A stretch of 29,516 nt of DNA from Beroe ovata (GCA_946803715.1 CAMPET010000231.1:3434-32949), one strand, 5' to 3'; positions 1 through 20,706 are shown, counted from the stretch's first letter. Numbers and translations: made by a program. Notes: generated by a model not told the origin, from the sequence alone.

Positions 1-135
1 CACCATGTGTAACACAGAGTGTGTGAGTAACACCATGTGTAACACAGAGTGTGTGAGTAACACCATGTGTAACACAGAGTGTGTGAGTAACACCATGTGT
101 AACACAGAGTGTGTGAGTAACACCATGTGTAACAC
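1..135. repeat. 30-bp minisatellite, 4.5 perfect copies
   Basis: Four identical 30-base units start at positions 1, 31, 61 and 91, followed by a half unit to 135. The array runs off the left edge, so its true length is unknown. Degenerate TGTAACAC-type pieces continue to about 215. It lies inside the intron that follows MAT exon 5. There are no spacers, so this is a tandem array. Confidence 0.95.
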
Positions 136-459
136 ACAGGTCACAGAGTGTGTAACACTGTCTGTAGCTCTATGTCTACTGTAACAGACACTGTCTGTAA
201 CACACTGTCTGTAACACAACGCTAGCTCACTATTTAGTCTCATATTACTGGTGATATCAAGGATAACCTAATCACAGCGATAATGTGATTCACATAACCC
301 TTTCTCTTCTCGGTGACTGATTCAATTCATCCCAATTACTCCATTATCACTATCCAATACAACTTTTATTGCAGTATTTACTCGAATAATGAAATTCCAG
401 TACGCTACACAGAGAGGTAGTCCTCAATGAGCTACACAGTCCTCAATGAGGAAGGTTAC

Positions 460-2364
460 CTGTGTTTTTGTGTCTGGACAAAGGTAGGGTAGGATGTTGT
501 TTTTGCGGCACTCTGTAAGCCGTCTGTTCAGTTTGTGAGCCAGGTCAAGGGTGAGTGGCATACATTCCTCAGTCTCATCTGTTGCATACCCAAACATGAT
601 TCCCTGGGGGGAGTATTACACATAGTGGTGAGTACTGCAGCGCGCTGCCCGGGGAATTATAGTGGTGAGTACTATGCCCGGGGATATCGCCCGGGCAGTA
701 TTGCCTGGGGAATTATAGAGGTGAGTTCTGGCATGGGGAGCCAGAAATAGGTGATGAATGCCATGTGTATGAAATGTGTGAACTTTGACATCTTAGTGTG
801 GCAGTTATGAATATATATAGGATCTAGCATATTATAGTTTAGAAGTGTAATAGGTACAACAATTACATTGTACACTCATTTGCTGCTGTCTAAACACGAT
901 GTATGTTTGGACACAGGATATTGTGTGTACGGAAGAAAGGAAAATTGCTCAATTAGTTCATGTCATTAGTCTCATTATATGAAGCACTATAGTGGTTGAA
1001 ACAACGTGACAAGATGTGTAACACATCGTTGTAACACATGGTGTAACGCATGTTGTGACACTACGTAACACGTAACACGTTACATGACTGTGTTACCCAC
1101 CTGATCTCCAGCTCCCACATCCTTCTCCTCATCAGCGGCTCTGTTTACCGCCTGTGATATCTCTTGGGACTGCAGACCAATAGCAACCATGACACCACAT
1201 GTCTTGTAATCAAATCCTGGGATACATGTTTTCATGACAACACTGAACACTTTCACTCGTGGTCAGTTACCTCACCCCCATTCCAACTTGTGAGAACCTC
1301 ACCACAACGCTCCCTCACAGACCCACCTTTTGATCCGTTGTCGTATCCAATATCCCGTATCGTATCCCGGATAATTCTCTGGTAATCGACAACGGCATTT
1401 GTCGTAATCTCGCCAAACACCATCACAAAGCCGGTGGTAGCTGCGCTCTCTGCGGATATACGGTGTGTCAGATAACCGGCTACACTGTATGTTACAGCGA
1501 CACATGATTGGAACCATGTTTTGGGCACATTGGAGACGTGTGTATAGATGGGCGACATGGCTTTAATTGTAGAAGAAATCGACGTAACGTGACATTGATA
1601 CTCAACACTACGCAATTTTCTCGATGAGATAGCTCCAAAATTCCATCAGATTCGTGATCTACGGTCAAAATTAGGCCGGATGCACATCTTCCCAACTCTC
1701 CATAGTGTAAAATAATTTTTGGCAGTTTCGGATCCAACAGTTTGGGATTGATTCGCGTTTTCATCCAGATGCATGAGACGAAAAATCATGAAAAATATTT
1801 TTGTCCAATTTTCTCGAAAATACTCGTGATTCCTATGTATTTTTGGACGCTGAATCGATTAAGAAAGGAATTTCGGGGCCATCTTGCTTCCCTGAAGTGC
1901 TAAGAGACATCCAAACTCAACACTTGCGTAATGAAAATGAATATTGAAGAAGTTGCTAAAGGAGCAGTGATTGATGAAGGAGTAGTACATACCACAAGCT
2001 ACCCTGCTCATTGCATCTTGTTTTAGACACTCATCCAGTACTGTATCTGAGATCTGGTCACACAGTTTGTCTGGGGAGTGGTTGTTGGGTGCTATTACCA
2101 TGTTATTTGCTGTTACCATGGTTACAACACACACACTGTTACCATGGTAACGACAACACACTGTTACCATGGTAACGACAACACACTGGTACCATGGTCA
2201 CAACACACACACTGCTACCATGGTCACGACACACACTGTTACCATGGTCACGACACACACTGTCGCTATGGTTACGACAACACAGTGTTGCTATGGTAAC
2301 GACAACACAACATACCCGGATGTCCTTCTCCGACGGATTCTGAAGTGAAGAGGAAGGTGGTCAT
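460..2364 (-). CDS. MAT2A: S-adenosylmethionine synthetase (methionine adenosyltransferase), 5' five exons
   Basis: Makes S-adenosylmethionine from methionine and ATP in the cytosol. Five exons are read on the minus strand: 2364-2316, 2070-1993, 1449-1327, 1216-1101 and 603-460. All junctions are GT-AG and in phase, giving 170 residues of a protein that is usually about 390. The start is fixed by the N-terminal [18 protein letters not shown], which holds the GHPDK substrate/metal-binding signature split across intron 1. Other diagnostic stretches are [30 protein letters not shown], and GAGDQ joined to [16 protein letters not shown]. Exon 5 ends in PDTKTQ at a good donor; reading on reaches a stop after 12 codons, so the remaining exons must lie beyond the left edge. 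A CAG 8 bases before the ATG suggests a spliced 5' leader. Introns 1 and 5 hold minisatellites. Whether it is the MAT1A or MAT2A type cannot be told; animals outside vertebrates usually have one gene. Confidence 0.95.
2109..2310. repeat. CCATGG-centred minisatellite in MAT intron 1
   Basis: About eight diverged units of 22-26 bases. Each has a core like ACCATGGTAACGACAACACA; the core around CCATGG is palindromic (GTTACCATGGTAAC in the best copies). Later copies decay to GTCACGACACACAC and GCTATGGTAAC. The array fills nearly the whole intron and ends about 5 bases from the exon 1 splice donor. The same core recurs in introns of LRRC9 and FBL. Confidence 0.9.
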
Positions 2365-4736
2365 GGTGTCGTCTGGATTACGCTAACAAGAGAGAATGTA
2401 GCGTTAGAGATGTGTGAGAGAGAGAGAGAACAATTGATAATCTTACAGCACTACATACTATATAATAAGTGTGATTGTGTGTGCACACGTTGTGATCAGC
2501 CAGCGAAGCAAGTTGAACGAAGCATGACTGAGGGTGGATGTTGGACAGCACCCAACTAGCCCCATTCCACGTGTAATTCGAGATGGATAGGAGGTGAAAA
2601 GGGAGATAACACGTGAAACCCATAATATTTTCACTGGGGCGGTTAGAGGGGTGAAAAGTGTGCTGACCGATCGCTATCTGGAAAAGTGGTAGAAGAATAG
2701 CGGAGTATTTCAGGAGAACAGGAAACAGTGGGAGCACTCAGCACGGGAGAGAAAACGCAGAGAAGCTACAGAACTGACGTGATTGGATTTGCCGGAAAAA
2801 CAAACATTGATCATTGAGTTAGAGAACAGGGGAGATCAGGTGGTCCAGATGAATGTTGGAATTGTGAAGGACAAGTTACTGGGTGAAGTAGGACGAGTTG
2901 TTGGGAAAATTGGAACAAGTTTATAACACGCACACATGACTTACCAACGTGTTTTTGTGTCCCTCTTTATTCTCTTTTCTCCATACAATGATAACAAATC
3001 GGCAGTTAAACAAAAGGTAAATAAATCACCCTGTCACGGACCTTGTTTTTAACCTCCGCCTCGCTCTCTCTCTTTCTCTCTCTCTCTGGGGGTCACGAGC
3101 TATTTTCCAATGAGTGAAGATATGGTGAGATAAGATAAAACACGCGCTAATCAAATTGGGAACTCTCACTTAGAATATATAGTAAACCGGTTTACCTAAC
3201 TGGTTTTTTACTCTGAGTGAGACTGCCAGCTCTGTGTGTGTGATTCTTGGAGTTGCGTGTTTGATTCTTGGAGTTGTGTGTGTGTGTGTGTGATTCTTGG
3301 AGTGAGTTTGTTATTATGATAAGAGGGAGAAGGTATTGTTTTGAAGGATGCTTCAGTTATCCGCGGAATTTACCGGTTTTGTGAAAAATTCTCCAGAAAA
3401 AAGGAAAATGTGGAATCTGATATCGGTGTCATGGTGACACAGAGATCTTGACCACGTGGTTGCTATGGGAAAACGATTTCTGATTTACGCACCTCATCTG
3501 AAAAAGGAGGATTTGGTGGTTTCGACAGGCTGGCTCATGAGGCTGGGTTTTTTGAATCTCAGTGAGATCACACTCCGGATCCGGAGTGTCTAATATCCGG
3601 GGTGTGCAATATCCGGGTTGTGTAAATATGCGGAATTTGTCTGTGTGATTCTCTGACGTGATCACGTGGACACACGTGGATCGTTATTAACACAAGACCT
3701 GATGATATGAGGATATGAATCATGATGGAATCGTAGGAGCAGAGCAAACGATGAAACAAATTCGTACAATGATGATGGAGAACAGTGGAACACGTGCGAC
3801 ACTATTACCTGATCGGGAATATCAAACCCGATGATATCAACCTCAAGAGATAAACCATAATAAGAAACCTGGGTCCTGGGTCAAAAAGCGAGATCATATC
3901 TAACTACCAAATGGGGGTGCATGTGTGGATCCAGAATGCTGGAATTTATGATTTGGTGCAAGAGTCATGACCACATTTAAAGAACAAAGACGACACATCT
4001 CGGTAACACTGTGCGATTTGATTGGTTGCCACGTGTCACGTGACTGTGCACGCGGATAAGTGATGCTGCTAGGTAACGCGTGAGTCGGGACGTCACGTGT
4101 CTGATAAGGACCTACAAACTCGGACAATAGCGAGCAGAGAGCACTAGCTCGGTAACATTGTGCAACGTCCAGTTACTAACGATAACTGTGTCACGAATAA
4201 CACTGCAACGTTCAGTGTTACAGAATGATGGGTCCTAGTTAAACAAGACAACCCAAACAATCATACTGCAATGACATTGTCATCTGTCGAAATCTATAGT
4301 ACTGATCCAACAAACGAATGGAGAAGAAAGTAACAACGGGAATAATGTGTCAGATGGAACGATAATAATCATTGCCCCGGCGGAATGTATGTGAAATGGG
4401 CTTATGTAAACAAAGTGTAACTAACAAAACGTGTGTGGTAAGATGTGACGATTGCTTGCTACGCTGCTGTTGTATCCGTGACATACTCAATCTCCAGTTT
4501 CAGGCTATTTCAAATCAATCTTGATGTAGTTAATTCGGAACTACAAAACATACAAAGTCGGCAGATATTTTAGTCTTTCCTCATCGAAGTTGAAATCCGT
4601 GTTCTAGTACGTATCTGGGCAGTCTGGAGGAAGTTCGACCCTAAAAAGCAGACGTCCGCTTCCTCCGGCCCGTATTTGACCTTGATTCCGGTAAAGCAAG
4701 TAAAAAAGAAGTCATTATCTGACACAGTTATCTCAA

Positions 4737-4905
4737 TATTCGAAAATAACAAATCGAATTACCTGTAAAACCCGTTTTATCAAAGAAATGCAGTTAATCG
4801 TGCTAAATAAGAAGGCCACCACGCAAAGCGGTCACGAACAACGCAAATTCGCTTTAGAGCTGGTTATCTGGTCCTCCAATACAGGTAATTCAATTTGTAA
4901 CTCGA
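4737..4905. repeat. Short imperfect inverted repeat
   Basis: Arms 4749-4766 and 4881-4898 are 18 bases with one mismatch (the right arm reads ACAGGTAATTCAATTTGT). A looser outward extension includes TCGAA on both sides. About 114 bases separate the arms. Each arm carries CAGGTAATT, which also resembles a splice donor on its own strand. It could be a remnant of a small inverted-repeat transposon; no target-site duplication was recognised. Confidence 0.5.
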
Positions 4906-5054
4906 AAAACAGGTTTTTTCTGCGTGGGAAATATAACATTCGTACTGGAGTGACGTGTCAGTTTATATAAGAGTGTCAGTTTAAGAGTGCAGAAAGCAAC
5001 ACATTATAAGAAACACCACAGAACTAGACGTGCTACACAGCACTGTAGCGAGGC

Positions 5055-5110
5055 TCATGCTCACTGGTTCATGCTCACTGGTTCATGCTCACCGGTTCAT
5101 GCTCACTGTA
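5055..5110. repeat. 14-bp tandem repeat, four copies
   Basis: Four consecutive copies of TCATGCTCACTGGT; the third has one change and the last has two changes at its end. It is not in a gene. Confidence 0.9.
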
Positions 5111-6315
5111 CAGTGTTCACGAGCAGTGAATCAGTGAGGAAAGCAATGGGGTGAACAGGTGTAAACTACTGTGTGTTACCCTTAGCAGGTCTTACGAAAT
5201 TGTGAGGAGATGGTGTGAGGATTTGTTTACAAGTAACGCTATATTATAGTGGATAGGTGACACAAACTGCAGCTGTGGACAAAATAGCGTAACGGGAGCA
5301 CACACGCCGCCCAGTCCCCACGCTATGCTATTTAGAATTGTGTTTGTGCTCCAGACTTATTCGTTGCCGCTGTTCATGCCACAGTCGGATAATACTCAAA
5401 TATTCCACACTATTATGTGAGTATTTTTGTGACGAGGATTTGTTAAAATACTGTCATGAGTGATAGGAATGACGTGAGAATGACGTGAAACACAGAGAGA
5501 GAGGGCGAGAGAGCGTTCATTCCCACCTGTCCATGAAATTAACGTGTTTGTCCAACTCTTGGGCCTTCAAGAAACAGAATTAAGAGATTTGATATATTGT
5601 CGCTTAAGGAGGATGAAAATCCTGTTTTGCAGGTTATTTGATTATTTCATAATGTTTGCAGCTTATTCGATAAGTCTATCACAGATAACCGGTATTTATA
5701 AAAAACCTGTTTTCCGTCAATAACACTGTGAGAAATAAGAGCAATAAATAACACGTGTTCTGCTATACCTCCCGGCTCTTTTATCAAATTACAAGAAGGC
5801 AAGCGTCTTCTCTATTGGATTAGCTGGCACTGTAATTTCTTATCATTCCCTTTCTGCTCAGTGGTAATCCAATTGAGAGTCTTCCTCGCGCTGGTAACAA
5901 CCACGTGACAATCAACCATGTGACAAAAAGTCACGTGGCAAACACATGTTCATGAGTACATTTTAAATAGGAATCATTTTGAGTTGAGAACTTGTTTACT
6001 TTCGTAACTATTTAGTTTTCACTGCATATACCAAGTGAATGAACATGTACGTTGTGAGCAGTGAGCACTGAGTTCGGCAGGAAACGGAATCGTTATTACA
6101 ATTCAATAAAAACGAGATTACTGTGTGATGACTGTTTCTTAAGGAGACACATAACGACAAGATAAAGGCGCATGATGAGACTGTTTTCATGTCTGCCAAC
6201 ATTGTATCTCACGTTTTACCCTTATTTCTCGATTTTCTTCTCCCATTTGCTGAATTATAATGAGTTGATCCTCCCTATCCTATCTAACATATAACACTGA
6301 CTATAATACAGAAAA

Positions 6316-6991
6316 ATGTACGGAGACTCCAACATTAGCCACTACTCCTTCAAATTTCAATTTCCCACTGCTGAACAGAGAGAAATTGAAAAGGTCAATA
6401 CTAATAAAAGTGTTTCGAATTCTGATGAGAATAACATAATGGTAGCATGATTCACGCATACGCCCAAACAGGTGAACTGTAAAGCAGTGAAGGTTCAGCA
6501 GTCTACGTATGGTGATGGTGCATTTGCTGCTCGAGACATCAAGCAGGGCGAGTGTTTGGAGTGGGGTCTGATAAGACGTCTCCCAGCAGGATTCAATGGG
6601 AATTCTGCTGAGTACATTTTCACATGGTCCGAAGACCGAACAGTCTGGGGTATGGGGTCAGGCACAGCTGCTTACTACAATACAGCTCCAGAGGGGGAAG
6701 CTAACACTAAGGTCAATTGCTAAATGATAATATTTTGGGAAATAATTCATTGGGAATGATGATGAGTGACAAAATAACATATCGATTCATCGAAATATCA
6801 TAAATCCAATTCTCCAGATGATCAGATTCTTTGATGAGGATAGATTTGAAATCTATGCAGTTAAAGACATAAAAGCTGGGGAAGAACTGACTCACACCTA
6901 CAAGTCCCTCAAGTGGAGAGAATGCTTCAAGCCCATGGCTAAAGCATTTGGATTAGAAACAGAACCTTCTGCACCACAAAATGGGTGCTAA
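6316..6991 (+). CDS. Compact SET-domain protein (candidate methyltransferase)
   Basis: Three exons, 6316-6393, 6472-6711 and 6818-6991, join in phase 0 to give 163 residues. Both donors are AAG|GTCAAT and both acceptors are good. The protein is almost entirely a SET domain. YGDGAFAARDIKQGE (about 39-53) is the opening strand and turn. GSGTAAYYNTAP (88-99) occupies the place of the usual NHS motif; the Asn (N96) is kept but the following His is Thr. FEIYAVKDIKAGEELTHTY (116-134) is the closing motif with its catalytic-type Tyr. There are no pre-SET or post-SET cysteine clusters and no other domain. Small stand-alone SET proteins methylate histones or other proteins, but the substrate cannot be predicted. 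A CAG lies 4 bases before the ATG. An AATAAA about 245 bases past the stop may be the polyadenylation signal. The fold assignment is good; activity is inferred. Confidence 0.75.
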
Positions 6992-8111
6992 TGAGAACTG
7001 CAATAATGGAAAAAAAAGTTGAGGGATAAAAGGAGACTGATCTGTTATATTAATGCACAAATTTCACCTTCAATAAGTGCTGAATGCTTTCAAAGTGGAA
7101 GGTGGCAAAGTAAAATACTTTTTGTGATTGTATAAAGTATCCATCAATTCCATTGAAATGCTCTGATCAAACATTGCTTTAACTCCAAACATCCTAATAT
7201 AAAATATACATTTTGGAGAAAAATAAGCTAGCAAAATAAAGTCAGCAAGCAACATTAATTTGTAATTCTACCTGAAGAATTCAACATCTTTCGAAAGTGT
7301 TTTATACCTGTCTATTGCGACACATGACAGACATGCTTCCACCAACAAATAGTAGCTCAGTAACTCCTAAAATATTAAGTTTCGTTATCCAAATGCTGCT
7401 AACTTCAGTTGATAACTGAAATATTGGTCAATCACAGACTCAAGCAGTCAAGCATTGCATAATAGAAGTAAAATGCATCTCATGGAGCTGTGCAAATAGT
7501 TTATTTCTTGTTTCTGTCAAATATTACGATATTCAATGACCATCATCGATCCATTATGTTAGCAATTAAAGCTATAGTGACTCATCACAAGAAAACAAGA
7601 AATCACTAGTTTGCAGTAAATTAATGTTGATTTTGAAACTAAAATAATAACAACAATAAAACATCATTCAAACAACGCTGCGCGCGGCTCGACCTCTCGC
7701 GCCGCGCATTTATTTATCAATCTTTAGCAAATATTTTCAATTTTGAATTTGGATATAATAGTTTGATTATAAACAAATGAAATAATTAAAAGTCAATCAA
7801 TGTTTTTGACGTCGCCTCGTCAAAAAGAGCCGAGCCGCGCGTAATAAATTTAAAATGATAAAAATAAAATTCAATTTTATTAGTATAAAGTTTTTTAGTA
7901 TAAAGTTTGTTTCCTATTTTTTGCAGAATTTATTGTCGGTTTAGTCGAGTCAAATCATCCTATAAGCAGCAAAAAGTCTATTTCAATATTGTTCGAACTA
8001 AATCAAATATAGATTTAGCTCTTCAACTCCATGCATTGTCCACTCCATTCACTTGTGATGTATATTTTGGATTTTGCTGAGTAAAATTTTGATCTTCAAG
8101 GTGATGAACTA
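6992..8111. other. A+T-rich intergenic stretch with CpG-rich patches
   Basis: The 3' flank of the SET gene and the 5' flank of LRRC9. The DNA is strongly A+T-rich except for two short CpG-dense patches at about 7678-7711 and 7810-7845. These share CGCGCGGCTCG and its complement in inverted order. No open frame has a recognisable domain. The LRRC9 promoter presumably lies in the right half, but no TATA box or other element is convincing. Confidence 0.6.
7678..7845. repeat. CpG-rich inverted repeat in A+T-rich DNA
   Basis: CGCGCGGCTCG near 7681 and its reverse complement near 7833 flank about 140 bases of very A+T-rich DNA. The left patch also folds on itself (TGCGCGCGGC against GCCGCGCA). It resembles the ends of a small non-autonomous element, but no clear duplication of flanking DNA was seen. 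Confidence 0.45.
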
Positions 8112-17572
<9,461 letters not shown>

Positions 17573-17600
<28 letters not shown>

Positions 17601-17745
17601 NNNNNNNNNNNNNNNNNNNNNNNNNNNNNNNNNNNNNNNNNNNNNNNNNNNNNNNNGTGTGTGTGTGTGTATGTATGTATGTACTGTGTGTGTACTGTGT
17701 GTGTATTGTGTTTGTACTGTGTACTGTGTTTGTACTGTGTGTATG
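17573..17745. repeat. TG microsatellite spanning a sequence gap
   Basis: TG repeats begin immediately after the LRRC9 stop codon. A block of 56 N (17601-17656) follows, then TG, TATG and TACTGTG repeats. The true length is unknown. The 3' UTR of LRRC9 must include or cross this array. Confidence 0.95.
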
Positions 17746-18640
17746 TGAGGGAATGAGATGATGCTTTTCCATGTCATTATCATCGACGCCAGCTTTTCTC
17801 GTCGCATCTTGCTACGCGTTTTTCATGAAAAACCCTCCCACACTTTTCAGTCACCTTAAGTTGGTTGGTAAAGTTGACTACAAGAGGTAACTAGATCCCA
17901 TGTCGTATGTTTAGGGTAGAGCTGGGATACTCAATATTGAATATTATAGTGGAGCACTCTTTCTACTGTTAAACCGTGGGCCGGGTTTTGAATCTAAACT
18001 ATGTTTGATAGGTCTGGCTTGTTCAGGAGGAAGTAAAAGCTCATGAATCCAGGTTTCCACCCTACACACTATTTTAGTTTGACTGGCAATGTGGTGTGCT
18101 CAGTGTCATAAGTGTGCAATATGGTGTGCATATTTCATAGAAACTCATACATTCTCATGGAGCTCTTTTGGTGCACATTGACATAACACATGTGACCCGT
18201 GGCAGTTATTCTGAGTTTCAGTATTCATATTGTCAGTGTTTTTCCAATAAACAAGTATTGTATCGCATGTTTGAAATGCAAGTTTCTACAGGCAAATGTA
18301 TACAAGACGCTACCAGTAAGCCACGTGCTCAACGCCGATGTTGCGACGCGTGATCACTTGTGTCCCATATAAGACTTGGGCAGTGCTGAGACAATGCTGT
18401 GACATATCTGAGCGAGACAGAAAGCATGATTTAATCAAGTGGTCAACGTTCATTATGAGTTAGTTAATGTTATAGTTATACTTTCACTTATACTTATTTT
18501 CAGATATAGTTGTACTTGTTTGAGATACCTGATACATTTGTTTAATGTTTGTGTATATATTTGCGATTTTTGTATTTGAGATCAAATTCAAAGAATTATT
18601 CATGGACAAAGAATTGGAGTAAGAACTTGGACTTGATCAT

Positions 18641-18687
18641 AAGGAAGTTCTTACTAAGTAGCTTACTAAACTACTTAGAACTTCCTT
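18641..18687. repeat. Inverted repeat (hairpin), 17-bp arms
   Basis: AAGGAAGTTCT plus AAGTAG on the left pairs exactly with CTACTTAGAACTTCCTT on the right. A four-base bulge (TACT) interrupts the left arm and about 10 bases form the loop. It lies between convergent genes. No U-run follows to suggest a terminator, and no known RNA gene is recognised. Confidence 0.85.
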
Positions 18688-18875
18688 CTAAATTAGTAGG
18701 ACAGTAGGTACGGTATATGAGTTGCCGAATGTTATCTGTCCACTGTTTGAGTTTAATTTCTCTCAGTCTCACTCTGTTCTCACGCGTGACGCGCGCCTTT
18801 ATAATTATTGTTCCCGCGCTGCGTGACCCAAATTCTCCGCGCGATGCGCGTCTCTGGTCTCCTTTCTACGACTGT

Positions 18876-18961
18876 TTTGTCAGATGTTACCTGACCTATT
18901 TCTCGCGCGCGGCGCCTTCGATGAAGGCGCGCGAGAAATAGGTCAGGTAACATCTGACAAA
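18876..18961. repeat. Near-perfect 86-bp palindrome with CpG-rich centre
   Basis: The left arm begins TTTGTCAGATGTTACCTGAC and the right arm is its exact complement read inward. The match continues through CCTATTTCTCGCGC to a GCGCCTTC-GAT-GAAGGCGC tip; the only defect is a five-base bulge in the left arm. Arms total about 39 paired bases. This is typical of a foldback or miniature inverted-repeat element, or of a recent inverted duplication. Confidence 0.92.
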
Positions 18962-19055
18962 GACTTTTCAGTTCACTGAGTAGAACAGGGGCACGCAACG
19001 TGTGCGTGTACAGCCTTTATCGACGGCCGAAATTTTAGTCGGGTGATGCCAAACC

Positions 19056-19088
19056 GCTGATGCAAGCCGCGAAGCGGCTTGCGTCAGC
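19056..19088. repeat. Hairpin with 15-bp arms
   Basis: GCTGATGCAAGCCGC pairs with GCGGCTTGCGTCAGC across a GAA loop, with one mismatch. It lies in the same CpG-rich block as the larger palindrome at 18876. Confidence 0.9.
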
Positions 19089-19722
19089 AATGAGCAAGGT
19101 TGAGGATAAGCTTGCGCCGCGCGCGCGAAACGAAATTCTCGACAGAGTTTATCATCGATCGACAATAGAATTTTTCCCTTGCTGGCGGGATTTTATCGTC
19201 GCGGGCGGAATTGCGCGGCGCAGACGGTAGGGAAAAACCCGACCCTATAGGCCCAGCTTACGCTAGCTGCGAGCGCCAAGCGACAGCGAGCGCAATGGAT
19301 TCTCGACAGGGGTGAGGGGCTAACATCGACAGCCACCACCATGCTCCAATTGCTGAATAGCATATCAAAGTGGCATCACTCCATTCTCATCTTTCTTCTT
19401 CACTGGATCTCGAACTAAAATACAGATACCACTCTGATCGCTATCACAAAGGCCGGATGTATGGTGGTCTACAGAGCACACTAACTTACTGCATATACTC
19501 GCGTGCGCGCCGCAGTTTCATTTTCACTGTTAGTAGTTACAGCATATTAGCTAACACAGCGCGATTTGGTTTGGCGTCCGCGCGCGCTCGTTTTGGTAAA
19601 AGAAGACCTAAAATTTTGTGACAATGTGCCATATCGTACATTCCTAATTGAGCAGTTGGTGCCTTTGTAAGTATGTACGAATTGATACAATTCCTGATGA
19701 ATAAAAAACATGGGATATGTTA

Positions 19723-20547
19723 TTATTCGACATACTCGAATACAACATCTTTTCCTGTCAACTTCTTATACACTGAACAAAAAGTATCGAGTTTTGTTTC
19801 AGTGTTAATAGCTGCTGATTTCTCGAGGTGTACCTTCAACTGCTGACTACCGTCTAGCTTCACCCTCTTTCGCTTACCGCAGATCTGTGGGTGTCATGTA
19901 TACATCAGAATACAGTATGAATGTGTCGCACTGTACACACACACTGTGATAAGTTGCGACACACAGTGACACCCCTGAGTGTGTGTGTCACACACTGTAA
20001 CCATGTGTCACACACAATGTGTGTGATACTTACCTCTGCTGGGTACACCAGATCATCGAGGATAGCCTCGTGAACTGCCGTCAGAGTTCTGCTCATGGGC
20101 CTCTTCTGTTTGCTCAGGTTGCGCGAGTGTCGCGTCGGTTTCGACAGAATTCTGCGTTTCGCCAGGAAAATCACGTGTTTTCCCGACAACTTCTTCTCAA
20201 GCTCCCTGACAAGACGTCCCTGAATCTTGTGGTACATTTTCTGGAGAGGCACTGGGATGTGGATCACAACTGCGATCTGAGAGTGGGAGGGTGTGTGAGT
20301 AAGAGAGAGTGGTTGGGGAGTTTGTGATAGGTGTTTACACTGCTACCATATAAGGAATAATTACCTTGTCATCTCTGATAACAATCTCCTCAGCTCCCAC
20401 AAAGTAGAGTCCTCTCAGAGCGGTGGCGAGGTCTGTGTTAGCCTCTAAATCGAGGAGAGCCTTGCTAACTTCTGACTCGATGTCCGAGGCTGCCTCGTTG
20501 TTACCCTTCATTAGCTTAGAGGTGGTACTGAATAACGGCAGGGCCAT
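19723..20547 (-). CDS. RPS7: 40S ribosomal protein S7 (eS7)
   Basis: Component of the small ribosomal subunit, needed for 18S rRNA processing. Three exons, 20547-20365, 20276-20034 and 19884-19723, are all in phase 0 and give 195 residues, close to the usual 194. Family hallmarks are [18 protein letters not shown], the basic [30 protein letters not shown], and the C-terminal [10 protein letters not shown] and [14 protein letters not shown]. The start ATG opens [15 protein letters not shown]; the extreme N-terminus is more divergent than the rest. A CAG sits 8 bases upstream of the ATG. It is the last of five minus-strand genes; the RPL37 stop is only 159 bases upstream. Confidence 0.98.
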
Positions 20548-20706
20548 GCTGCTCACTGCTACAATGAGAGGCGAGACATTAGAGGGGGGGTTGGTTATAG
20601 TTATATTACCCGGTGAAGTGATATATAAACACAAGTTGTAGTCAGCACGAAACAACACAGAAGCAATGAAACAGCAAATTAGATAGTTAAAAAGTCAGAT
20701 AACAGA

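Larger units (their letters stand above)
2365..6315. other. Intergenic stretch with no supportable gene
   Basis: About 4 kb between the MAT start and the SET gene. It contains a CT-rich tract (3060-3090), TG runs with a repeated GATTCTTGGAGT phrase (3240-3300), a 14-bp tandem repeat (5055-5110), an inverted repeat (4737-4905) and many CACGTG-type hexamers. A GTAAGT donor on the minus strand near 2936 could end a non-coding first exon of MAT. Open frames here are short and none shows a recognisable domain. Two weak exon-like pieces are described in the findings. Confidence 0.6.
17746..19722. other. Gene-free region between LRRC9 and RPS7, with CpG-rich hairpins
   Basis: No coding region can be supported. 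The left part is A+T-rich. From about 18780 to 19290, and again at about 19500-19600, the sequence is dense in CGCG-type runs unlike the rest of the window, with three hairpins listed separately. It separates the convergent 3' ends of LRRC9 (plus) and RPS7 (minus). The open frames here arise because CpG-rich DNA has few stop codons. Confidence 0.65.

Noticed and set aside
1-135. CRISPR-like regular repeats
   Set aside because: The 30-base units are directly abutting with no spacers, inside an intron of an animal gene.
2525-2926. A plus-strand frame with few stops (spacings of 20-47 codons) that reads as plausible charged peptide, ending in GEVGRVVGKIGTSL
   Set aside because: It is interrupted by TGA, TAG and TGA, the spacing is not far from chance, and no domain or splice pattern fits. 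It lies in the likely MAT promoter and leader region.
3481-3515. A five-base micro-exon on the minus strand between TTTTTCAG and GTGCGT
   Set aside because: The signals are good, but no flanking exons were found and a five-base exon cannot be supported without transcripts.
18717-19621. Several 60-85 codon frames in the CpG-rich block
   Set aside because: They come from low stop-codon density in CGCG-rich DNA and from the hairpins; none has a recognisable domain or splice context.
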